Source of the DNA: Vampirovibrio sp.
Lineage (GTDB): Bacteria; Cyanobacteriota; Vampirovibrionia; Vampirovibrionales; JAJTHC01
Reading direction: 5' to 3'
Length of the DNA stretch: 64,000 bases
Assembly: GCA_024998755.1 (NCBI GenBank)
Contig: JACEUU010000003.1
Location: 930,001-994,000 of the forward strand
Part shown: positions 1 through 7,318 of the stretch, piece by piece
How the letters are laid out: every line of letters starts with the position of its first letter
Numbering within the stretch: the stretch's first letter is position 1
The notes under the pieces: model-generated
What the model saw: the letters and a program-made list of their open reading frames with translations, nothing else
Told to the model about the DNA's origin: nothing
The model's database searches: none
Made by a program: the position numbers and the translations under genes

Positions 1-714
1 TTCAAAGGGTAGCGAAATACGGTTGTCGTTGTTAGAAAGTTGTCGCAATAGGGGTTGAAGGTAGTAAGTTAAGCTGGCTTCCCACTTATCCATATGCGGG
101 TAATCTTCCATTGATCGTTTCAGCAAATAATACCAATAAATGCCAAAAGGAAAATTGATGAGATTAATTAGATGAGAATAAGGGGTGATAGATGCCATCT
201 GATTTTTCATGAAGGAAGGGTCTGGCTGATGACCAGCTGAAGCAGAAGTCATAATTAATTGAATCATGATGATGTAGAACACAATACCGAACACAAACAT
301 TAAGCCATAGGCAAAGGCTAAAGGCTTCCAGTGGAGTGGCTTTGCCATGGCAACGGCTTCGTTACTTTCTAGCCGAATATCATAATCTTCTAATAATTCT
401 TTGGTTTGCCCCGTTAATTTTTCAGCAGATTGAGGCAATAGAGGTATTATTTGCGATAACGTGGTATAAAATGCTCTTGTACGTTGAATATGCTGGTTTC
501 TAATATGTACCCGACGAATAAACCGATAGGTAGGGTAAATACCTAGCGTAATAATATTCATTAAAAACGTACCAACCCACCAATTCATAAAAACGTGGTC
601 AGTTTTATGCCTAGCATTAAAAATAGCCTCTAGTTTTATAAGGCTGGCGTGCAAGTATGGCGTATTTTCTTCAGGAAACAAGGCGGTATCTTCGGTTGTG
701 GTTAGTGTGGTCAT
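1..714 (-). CDS. Membrane protein, partial (runs off left edge)
   Basis: An open frame on the minus strand starts at ATG 714-712 and stays open to base 1, so the C-terminus lies outside the window. About 238 residues are visible. The N-terminus is soluble, then comes the block FMNWWVGTFLMNIITLGIYP with a first membrane segment, a basic stretch (RFIRRVHIRNQ), a second hydrophobic segment (roughly residues 140-162) and a third weaker one. The same block, with FMNWW and a YRF/R-rich follow-up, occurs in the neighbouring IS-split gene (840-2949), so the two are paralogues. The pattern recalls small DUF4234-like membrane proteins, but I do not recognise a function. It lies downstream of pilMN-pilO on the same strand, separated from the split gene by a palindromic repeat. 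Confidence 0.75.
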   Translation of the reverse strand, partial: MTTLTTTEDTALFPEENTPYLHASLIKLEAIFNARHKTDHVFMNWWVGTFLMNIITLGIYPTYRFIRRVHIRNQHIQRTRAFYTTLSQIIPLLPQSAEKLTGQTKELLEDYDIRLESNEAVAMAKPLHWKPLAFAYGLMFVFGIVFYIIMIQLIMTSASAGHQPDPSFMKNQMASITPYSHLINLINFPFGIYWYYLLKRSMEDYPHMDKWEASLTYYLQPLLRQLSNNDNRISLPFE

Positions 715-758
715 TTAAAAAAATCTTTCAACTGTACTATACTGGTGTCTCTGGTTTT

Positions 759-829
759 GTCATTCCGAGCGAAGCCGAGGAATATCCCCTACTGCCTATG
801 GGGATGTTTCGACTACGCTCAACATGACG
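759..829. repeat. Dispersed palindromic repeat (GTCATTCCGAGC family)
   Basis: The left arm reads GTCATTCCGAGCGAAGCCGA and the right arm CGACTACGCTCAACATGAC, an imperfect inverted repeat around a central G/C-rich hairpin (CCCCTA...TATGGGG). Related copies with the same arms occur at about 23735-23808 and 47822-47892. The family resembles intergenic repeats seen in many bacteria. No coding role is visible. Confidence 0.7.
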
Positions 830-1109
830 AAATTATAAATTAAACGGTGGGTTCTTCGTTCGCTGAAACAGGCAGAGGCTGTTGGCTTGGTGCTTGAACG
901 TGTAGTTCATTAGCGTGTTGTTGATTTTTATTAAAAACCTGTTTTAACGCTTGTATCACTTCATACTGCACCTTATTGGCTTCTTTAAAGCGTTTAACAG
1001 GTTCGGTTATTAGTTGATAATCTACATAAAGCAAGTTAATACAAGAAGTAGGAATGATTAGCAGTAAATGAATCCAAAAGTTCCGAGGCTTACATTGAGC
1101 TTCATAGTT

Positions 1110-2267
1110 GAAGTTACGGAATAAGGGTGTGCAGGTGGGAGTAGTGAGTGTTTTTTAATAAAATTCAACCAAAAATGCTCAAAAAACAGAACAATACCCC
1201 TTGTTTCCACTCTTTTCGGATCATAATTACCTAAAAACCATACAAGAATCCACTAAAACCTACCCCCCTCCTCACCAAAAAACCATACCGACGACAATTA
1301 TACCCAAATGCCAAGCCCAAAATCTCCGCAGAAACACGCACTAACCCACGACAAGACACACGAACCTTCTTAAACACCGTCTTCCAACCCGCAAACACAT
1401 GCTCCACCCTAGCCCGAACCTTAGAAACCAACCCATTAAACCGCTTCTGCGAAGCCGTCAACTCAGGCGTTGGTTCATGCTGCTTACCCCGAACCCGACG
1501 CTTAATAATCCTCGGCTGTATCCCCAACGCCTTCAAATCCTTCTCCTTACCCACATACCCACTATCCGCACCAACAGTCTGCTCATAGCCCACCAGTACA
1601 GGCAGTAAACTCTGACTGTCATGCACATTGGCACCAGTAACAACCACCTTGCGAATCAACTTGCTTTTAGCATCTACATTAACCGTGGCACTGTAACCAA
1701 AGCCTTTGTAGCCATAAGTGGCATCAGGGTCGCTCTGGTCTTCAGGCTTTTTTCTCTGTTTGCTATTGGCTTTAATAAAGGCGGCATCTACCAAGTTGCC
1801 TTCTTTAAGAATGAGGTTGTTCTCTTGGAAGAAGGTGTCTAAGGCTAAGAAAAGGGCTTCTTGGGCTGGGGTGTTTTGCAGTTCGTGTTGGAAGTTTTCG
1901 AGTGTCGTGGCTTCAGGGATGGGGGATTCTAAGGAGAAGCCGAGAAACTTTCGGAAGGAGAGTCTGTCGTGGCATTGAAATTCGGTTTGTTCATAGGAGA
2001 GATTGAACCATATTTTGAGGAGGTTCATTTTGAGCAGTAGTAGGCGTTTGTAGGGTGGTCTGCCGTTGGGTTTGTGGTGGATGTGTGTTTTGAGGATGGT
2101 TTCAAATAGTTGCCATGGTAGGGTTTGGTTCATTTCCTCTAGGAATTTGTGGGTGGGGGTGGCTTGTTGAATTTGGATGTCGGCAAAGGTAGTCATGGGG
2201 GTGGGGTATCCTATGAGAGGTGGAATAATGTCCCTTCTATTTTACCTTGCCCTTTTTCCGTAACTTC
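1110..2267 (-). mobile_element. IS5-family insertion sequence, copy 1 (1158 bp)
   Basis: The element is bounded by imperfect terminal inverted repeats beginning GAAGTTACGGAA. The two ends differ after base 12 (AAAGGG versus TAAGGG). It is flanked by the 4-bp direct duplication AGTT at 1106-1109 and 2268-2271. A second copy of identical length lies in the opposite orientation at 50916-52073, flanked by AAGA duplications. Ends and length were fixed by comparing the two copies. Intact ends, an intact transposase and few differences between copies indicate recent movement. A 4-bp target duplication agrees with the IS5 subgroup. Confidence 0.93.
1231..2196 (-). CDS. IS5-family DDE transposase, copy 1
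   Basis: This 321-aa protein catalyses element excision and insertion. An N-terminal DUF772-like region (about residues 20-120, with WFNLSYEQTEFQCHDRLSFR and the FLG..LE..IPE..T signature) precedes the DDE catalytic domain. The acidic triad is visible as D in VDAAF (near residue 138), D in GADSGY (near 213) and E in RVEHVF (near 264). It differs from copy 2 at only a handful of residues (VDAAF/VDATF, GYEQ/GDEQ, VSKV/LSKI). The gene fills most of the element and starts about 70 bp inside one inverted repeat. All catalytic residues are present, so it should be active. Confidence 0.93.
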   Translation of the reverse strand: MTTFADIQIQQATPTHKFLEEMNQTLPWQLFETILKTHIHHKPNGRPPYKRLLLLKMNLLKIWFNLSYEQTEFQCHDRLSFRKFLGFSLESPIPEATTLENFQHELQNTPAQEALFLALDTFFQENNLILKEGNLVDAAFIKANSKQRKKPEDQSDPDATYGYKGFGYSATVNVDAKSKLIRKVVVTGANVHDSQSLLPVLVGYEQTVGADSGYVGKEKDLKALGIQPRIIKRRVRGKQHEPTPELTASQKRFNGLVSKVRARVEHVFAGWKTVFKKVRVSCRGLVRVSAEILGLAFGYNCRRYGFLVRRGVGFSGFLYGF

Positions 2268-2976
2268 AGTTAATCATTTTGGCTTTTTCAACCCCTAAAT
2301 CTAGCAATAGGGTTTTGGTTTTTTGCAGACAAGCCATTTCAAACCGCTCCAGAGTAGCGTGGTTTTTCATTAAACTTGACATAATAATGAGGGCATAAAT
2401 AAACACAGGTAGTTGTAAAACAAATTGAATACCTGAACCATAGCTCGCCATATCGACTGCACTAGCTGTTGAAAATAAGATAGGTGTAATGATAAAACTA
2501 ATAGCACCAGCAATAGCACCCCCCACCATAGCCACGGCTAAATATAGCCACCAATGGATAGGCTTGACTAGCTTTAAGGTTTCTTTGTTATTGAGTAATT
2601 GATTCATATTGCGTAAATCAGTTTCTACTGCGGTGTTGCCTTGCTCTTTCGTCATAGCACGGATGGTTTCAGTAACTTCAGTATAAAACTGATGCGTTTT
2701 GGCAAAGTGGCTATCTCGTCGAGCAATATTTCTGTAAAATCTGTATTGAAGGTAGATAAAAAAGCTTACAGGTCCAACCAACAAAGTTCCCAACCACCAG
2801 TTCATAAATTCATGATCGGATTTTTTACGAGATTCATACGTTTCTTCTAAATTAAACAAACACGCTTTGGGGGTTTTAGCAACAGCAGTGCCATTCGGGT
2901 TGGGTCTGTTTTGCAGCGGGGCGTTCGGGGCAGACATCATCATCATCATTGTTTTAACATTTCCTTTGTAAATAAA

Positions 2977-3705
2977 TTAAGGTTTAAAACCTGCTTCTAA
3001 CAGATAAAGTTTTATTTTCAGCGTTAAACGAATGGGTTTTTCAGCATTAAAGCCTAAATCTCCCATTCCTTGGCTACTGCCGTAAGTATCGACCGCCTCA
3101 TACTTTAACTGAAAGCTCTCCACCTTTAGTAGGGCATTATGTTTTGCCAACGCTCCTACAAACCCTAGAATTGATTTATAACTACCCCTAATTTGCATAT
3201 CCATATTGGTGGTTGAAAGGGGGAGGCTTTTTTCTTTTACCGCCACAAACCGTTGCTGAGATTCTTTCTTCTCTTCGGCTTTGGCATCGGTTGGTTTTGC
3301 AGTAGGCGGAAGATCTTCTTCTAAGGTAGTTGTTCTAATCGATACTTTTTCATTGGTTTGGCTCGGTAAAATAGAAACTAATTCATTACCTGTAGAAGAG
3401 CTTAACGTTAACAGTTCACGCAAAAAACCTTTAATACGTTGTTCGGGGTTTTCATCTGAAAAGGTATACCCTACTTTTTTTCGGGAATCGTTAATCAAGA
3501 ATTTATAGCGATTAATGCCTTGAACCATTGAGGCTTTTTGTTGATTCATCGTTTCAGAAGACGATTGCACACTGGCTAGTTTTTGAGATTGTTGAATGAA
3601 AATTTTGTATTGGGGCACCACCAACCAAAGCGTCCCTAATGTAAGAATACTGACGCAAATAAAGATAATAATCCAAGCACTTTCCCGTTTACTTAAAGGA
3701 ATCAT
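2977..3705 (-). CDS. pilO: PilO-like type IV pilus inner-membrane protein
   Basis: PilO pairs with PilN in the inner-membrane alignment complex of type IV pili. The chosen start (ATG 3705-3703) gives MIPLSKRES and leaves one base after the stop of the pilM-pilN fusion; the longer frame upstream would overlap that gene. The 242-aa protein has a short cytoplasmic N-terminus, one membrane segment (about residues 10-30), a coiled-coil stretch (about 38-75) and a periplasmic domain with a Glu/Lys-rich linker in the middle. Size and layout match PilO, and the position directly behind PilN is the usual one. The sequence itself is divergent, so the call leans on context. Confidence 0.75.
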   Translation of the reverse strand: MIPLSKRESAWIIIFICVSILTLGTLWLVVPQYKIFIQQSQKLASVQSSSETMNQQKASMVQGINRYKFLINDSRKKVGYTFSDENPEQRIKGFLRELLTLSSSTGNELVSILPSQTNEKVSIRTTTLEEDLPPTAKPTDAKAEEKKESQQRFVAVKEKSLPLSTTNMDMQIRGSYKSILGFVGALAKHNALLKVESFQLKYEAVDTYGSSQGMGDLGFNAEKPIRLTLKIKLYLLEAGFKP

Positions 3706-3706
3706 A

Positions 3707-5293
3707 TTAACCAGTGGGCTCCTCTTCTTGTAAGGAAGGCTCAGTATTAACCCTTGTTTCACCTACTTTACTTAAGCCTGCTAATGTAAAATTAAATGCT
3801 CGGTTGCCATTAATAATACGTTCGTTAATGTGGTGTATTACAATATCATGGGCATATTGTTTTTTCTCGAAGGCTTGGGTAAAGTCAATAATTTCTTTGT
3901 TACTTAATGCGAAGCCATTAATTTTAAGTTCTTTGTCAAATTCAATATCGCTAAACCACATATTGTTGGGGGTTAAGTTTTGTAAGTCGTTTAGCAAAGC
4001 CAATGCTACTTGGTTCATTTCTTTTGATTGACTAGCCACTTCTAAAATACTTTTGTTTAAATCATAAGTTTGCTTTAATGTATCTGACTCTTTACCGAGT
4101 TCAGCCAGTTGTGTATCATTGCCTTTGGATGAGTGTGAAATATCTTTCAACTGTTTTAATTGAATTTGATTAAAGGTTAACAGAATAAACCACACCCCCA
4201 CAACCAGAATTAAGCACGCTGATAAGGCTGGTAGCCCTACTTTTTTGAACAGAGATAAGTCTACCCCTTCCAAAAAACTGGAACCAAACCCTCCTCTGGC
4301 AGCATCGCCACTGTGGTTTAAGGTGATATTTTCAAGTAAATTTAACCGAAAGGGGTCATTGGCAAAACTAGCAAAGCAGGTACCGATAACGGCTAGACTA
4401 ATATCTGCTCTATCTACCTGAAGGCTTTCGTGGTATTGAATGGCTTGTACGGGTACTTTTAAGGCTTGAGCCAGCACCTGTACAACAACGAAGCTTAATC
4501 TGCTGGTTAGCCAAAATAATGGGGCCTCAATTTTAGCGGCTTGTACGGTTCTTCTTACTTCTGTAATTAAATCTGCCAAAATTAACGAATCTTCTTGGGC
4601 GGCATCTAGTAATTGCCCAGACATGGTTACTTCCCTAATCTCAACAATTTTATTGCCTCGCCACAGGAAGAACCGAAGTCGGTCAAATTCCTGCATAATG
4701 CTACCCCAAACAAAATTGGCGTGTCCCACTTGTTCAATAATGCCTTCAAGTACGCCTGTCCCCATAAAGGCTTTAAAAATTTGAACGGTATCTAATGAAA
4801 TACCTGCTAACCGAATTTTGGCCATTTTGGCAGCTGTACGGTACTGTTGATAACTATCTTTTCTAACGGCAGCAAATATCAACCGTTGTAAGGTAGGTGA
4901 AGAAGCCCCTTCAAGTTGTTCAAATTCTACAATCGCCTCGGTGTTATCAAACGCTCTGAAGCGTTCTGCTTCACTGGCTAAGGAAATGTAATATTCTTCC
5001 CGTTCCATTTTCGGTAATTCAACTACCCGTAATAGGGTACTGGGTACAGAAAGATGGACTTCGCAGCTAGGCGGGTTTAAATCTCGCCATAAAATTTTGA
5101 ATAAGTCTGATAAAATTTTAGCGTCAGACACCATGTCTCCGCCGGATGTTATAACCCCTTGTGGTAGGGTATAGTTAACAGACCTTATAATATGGTTGGT
5201 TTCTCTATTATACAAAGCACCTTCAAGCATATTAGGTTGTATACTAATACCTACACTATGAATTGTTTTATTTTCGCTTCTGCCAAATGCCAT
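3707..5293 (-). CDS. PilM-PilN fusion protein of the type IV pilus
   Basis: This 528-aa protein combines two pilus alignment proteins that are usually separate. Residues 1 to about 330 look like PilM: an actin-like fold with the opening SVGISIQPNMLEGALY and strings of alternating beta strands. A single membrane helix follows at about 352-374, then a coiled coil (about 375-430) and a C-terminal domain (about 430-510, with NMWFSDIEF and INGFA) typical of PilN. In most bacteria PilM is cytoplasmic and binds the PilN N-terminus; here the contact is covalent, comparable in plan to GspL of type II secretion. pilO follows after one base. The gene is divergent from the folate gene at 5342 with a 48-bp gap that must hold both promoters. 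Confidence 0.82.
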   Translation of the reverse strand: MAFGRSENKTIHSVGISIQPNMLEGALYNRETNHIIRSVNYTLPQGVITSGGDMVSDAKILSDLFKILWRDLNPPSCEVHLSVPSTLLRVVELPKMEREEYYISLASEAERFRAFDNTEAIVEFEQLEGASSPTLQRLIFAAVRKDSYQQYRTAAKMAKIRLAGISLDTVQIFKAFMGTGVLEGIIEQVGHANFVWGSIMQEFDRLRFFLWRGNKIVEIREVTMSGQLLDAAQEDSLILADLITEVRRTVQAAKIEAPLFWLTSRLSFVVVQVLAQALKVPVQAIQYHESLQVDRADISLAVIGTCFASFANDPFRLNLLENITLNHSGDAARGGFGSSFLEGVDLSLFKKVGLPALSACLILVVGVWFILLTFNQIQLKQLKDISHSSKGNDTQLAELGKESDTLKQTYDLNKSILEVASQSKEMNQVALALLNDLQNLTPNNMWFSDIEFDKELKINGFALSNKEIIDFTQAFEKKQYAHDIVIHHINERIINGNRAFNFTLAGLSKVGETRVNTEPSLQEEEPTG

Positions 5294-5341
5294 GTTAAAA
5301 CCCTATGCTTTACTTCTTGTTAAGAATGATAGACAGTTGAG

Positions 5342-6010
5342 ATGATGCTACTACCGAACCCGATACCTTCGCATTATGAGCCAAAAATGGTTTGGCGTGC
5401 ATGGGCAAAAGCTCAACGTTCGTTCGTTTGTAGTAGCCTTACTGGAAAACGTGAGGCTGAAGAAAGAATGGTAACGCAGTTACGCTCTTTTATAGAAAAC
5501 AACCCTCGTATTGAAACGATTGGGTTGTATTTGCCATTACTACAAGAGCCGAATTTACTCAAGTTATTAACACAGTTATCTGCTAAAAATTGGGTATTAC
5601 CAAGGGTTGGTAACCCAGCCTTAGGCGAATTGAAAACCACCTTGTTTTTTCATCAAGCGCCAAGTCCTGTGGTTTCTTTAATTCAGTCAAACGATAATAC
5701 CCAACTTAATTTTGCTCCTTCAGGCCTTGTGCAAAACCAATGGGGCTTATGGGAACCACCGGCTACTTGGCAAGCTGTCAGTGCAATAGACCTACTCATT
5801 ATGCCTGCGTTGGCAATGGATGTTCAGGGGGTAAGGCTTGGTTATGGTGGGGGGTATTATGATCGCTGGTTGGCTTCAAGCGTATCGGTAAATACGCAAA
5901 CAATTGGGGTTTGCTGGGAAGCTTGTAAAGTAGAAAAACTTCCTAAGGCGGCCTTGGATATACCCCTTCACGGTATTTGCACAGAGGCTTCTCTTCTATT
6001 TGTAGATTAA
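5342..6010 (+). CDS. 5-formyltetrahydrofolate cyclo-ligase
   Basis: This enzyme converts 5-formyl-THF to 5,10-methenyl-THF using ATP, returning stored folate to one-carbon metabolism. The diagnostic C-terminal signature is present: MPALAMDVQGVRLGYGGGYYDR (about residues 156-177, a string split here as MPALAMD / GVRLGYGGGYYDR in the family). The N-terminal basic block with KREAEERM corresponds to the region that binds the substrate. At 222 aa it is slightly longer than usual (about 180-200), because the annotated ATGATG start adds some 15 residues; ATG at 5387 (MVWRAWAK) is a plausible alternative. It stands alone, divergent from pilMN. Confidence 0.92.
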   Translation: MMLLPNPIPSHYEPKMVWRAWAKAQRSFVCSSLTGKREAEERMVTQLRSFIENNPRIETIGLYLPLLQEPNLLKLLTQLSAKNWVLPRVGNPALGELKTTLFFHQAPSPVVSLIQSNDNTQLNFAPSGLVQNQWGLWEPPATWQAVSAIDLLIMPALAMDVQGVRLGYGGGYYDRWLASSVSVNTQTIGVCWEACKVEKLPKAALDIPLHGICTEASLLFVD

Positions 6011-6160
6011 CTTGTTTAAAAACCATTTTTTTAATAGACAAAAAAATATTTATGTGCGTTAATAGTAGTAGTAACTGACTGTAGTTTGTGATTTTTTTAA
6101 TTTTAATGTTGACAGTGTTTCCCATTTCTAACTTTTTTCAATAGTAGGTAAATCATTCCA

Positions 6161-7072
6161 ATGAATTCAACAATGTCTAATGCAATGCCTCCTGTTCAAA
6201 CTGCTCCTGCCAAACCTATTTTACCAATGATTTTTGCCTTGATTGGCCCTTTTATTGGCTGGATTGGTGCCTTAATGGTGTTAGGGTCTATTTTTGTACC
6301 AGGTTTAGCTATGATTGCCCGCTCTGGCGATTTCCTCATGAGTGTAGGCCCAATGCTAACAGCCCCTGGTTTAGTCCGGGCTGGCTGGAGCAACCATCAG
6401 CCTAGCTGGGTTATTGGTGCTGCCGCGTTTATTCCCTGTTGGACGCTTTACTTTGCGATGCCTTCCTTAAAAGGCTTGGCCATTGGCGTATTGATTTTTA
6501 TGGTGGGTTTCTTGTTCGCTGGGCTTTCAAATGATGTTGCCCCTGAAAAACGTCAGTTTAATTTAAGCCAGTGGAATCCTCTCGGATTTTTGGGTTTTAT
6601 TAAAGATGATATTTTACTGACTTTTAAAATAGCGTTTCAAGGGTTTGCGTTGTTATTGCTCTACCCCGCCCAGTTGGTGGTTTCCTTGTTGCAAGGTAAG
6701 GGGCTTCCTGCTATGCCTTGGGTATTTTCCCCTAATCATTTATGGGCAAGTAGAAGAATGGGAGCGTTTACTTTCTCATTAGCAGGGTTGTGTAGCATTG
6801 TAGCTAACACTATTCCTGAAGCCCACGCCATTGGTAACCAGCTATTTGATATTGTTGGTGGTATTGGTGCCATTATGATGAACTATAGCTTGTTTAATAC
6901 GGGTTTAAAGGGTAAGCATTGGTTAGAAAAATTATTATTATTTGGTAGTGTGTTTGCAACCATTGGGTCTTCAGCTCGTTCAACCACTTGGGGCGTTGCG
7001 TGCGACCAGTTCGGTTCTCGGATGAACGAAATGTACTATAGTGGGTCTGATTTTATTAAAGAAAAAGAATAA
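6161..7072 (+). CDS. Unknown multi-pass membrane protein
   Basis: I do not recognise this 303-aa protein. It is mostly hydrophobic: likely membrane segments lie at about residues 20-48, 85-120, 150-175, 198-225 and 255-280, with a short charged C-terminus (DFIKEKE). There is no signal peptide pattern and no obvious catalytic motif. The start is ATG 6161; ATG 6173 is possible. It follows the folate gene after 150 bp of AT-rich sequence and is followed by 246 bp of AT-rich sequence with no visible gene. Its Gly/Pro-rich membrane segments could suggest a small transporter or scaffold, but nothing decides this. Confidence 0.7.
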   Translation: MNSTMSNAMPPVQTAPAKPILPMIFALIGPFIGWIGALMVLGSIFVPGLAMIARSGDFLMSVGPMLTAPGLVRAGWSNHQPSWVIGAAAFIPCWTLYFAMPSLKGLAIGVLIFMVGFLFAGLSNDVAPEKRQFNLSQWNPLGFLGFIKDDILLTFKIAFQGFALLLLYPAQLVVSLLQGKGLPAMPWVFSPNHLWASRRMGAFTFSLAGLCSIVANTIPEAHAIGNQLFDIVGGIGAIMMNYSLFNTGLKGKHWLEKLLLFGSVFATIGSSARSTTWGVACDQFGSRMNEMYYSGSDFIKEKE

Positions 7073-7318
7073 ACGCCTTAACTTGAGCTACTAGCTACTT
7101 TTTATTAAAAGCACGTTGTTGATTGTTTACAAAGTGCTTTTAATTTTCCATTCTATGGTAAGTACCATTTTTTTAATGCTTGCTCTCTACAGTGCCCAAA
7201 TGATTTATAACCGATTTCACTTCAAAGTTTATTGAAAAACAGCCTATAATTAAAAATAATAATCTTACTGTATTGGTGGTAAATTGTTTACCCTACAAGC
7301 TAGACTGAGACTTTTAGT

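Larger units (their letters stand above)
840..2949 (-). pseudogene. Membrane protein gene split by IS copy 1
   Basis: The 5' part (2949 down to 2268) encodes residues 1-227: a poly-Met start (five ATG codons), the block FMNWWLGTLLVGPVSFFIYL, and membrane segments near residues 50-70, 135-155 and 170-195. Its stop codon TGA is made by the last target-duplication base plus the first two bases of the IS. The 3' part lies at 1105-840 on the other side of the element. Removing the element (1110-2267) and one AGTT duplication joins AAC to TAT and restores a single 315-codon frame with a further hydrophobic stretch (HLLLIIPTSCINLLY). The restored protein is a paralogue of the gene at 1-714. It probably belonged to the pilMN-pilO transcription unit, 27 bp after pilO on the same strand. 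The truncated 227-aa product could still be made. Confidence 0.88.

Noticed and set aside
840..1034. A 64-codon ORF taken as a separate small gene
   Set aside because: It is the in-frame C-terminus of the gene split by IS copy 1.
1399..1978. Open frames opposite the IS transposase
   Set aside because: They mirror the transposase coding sequence and recur in the second copy only because the DNA does.
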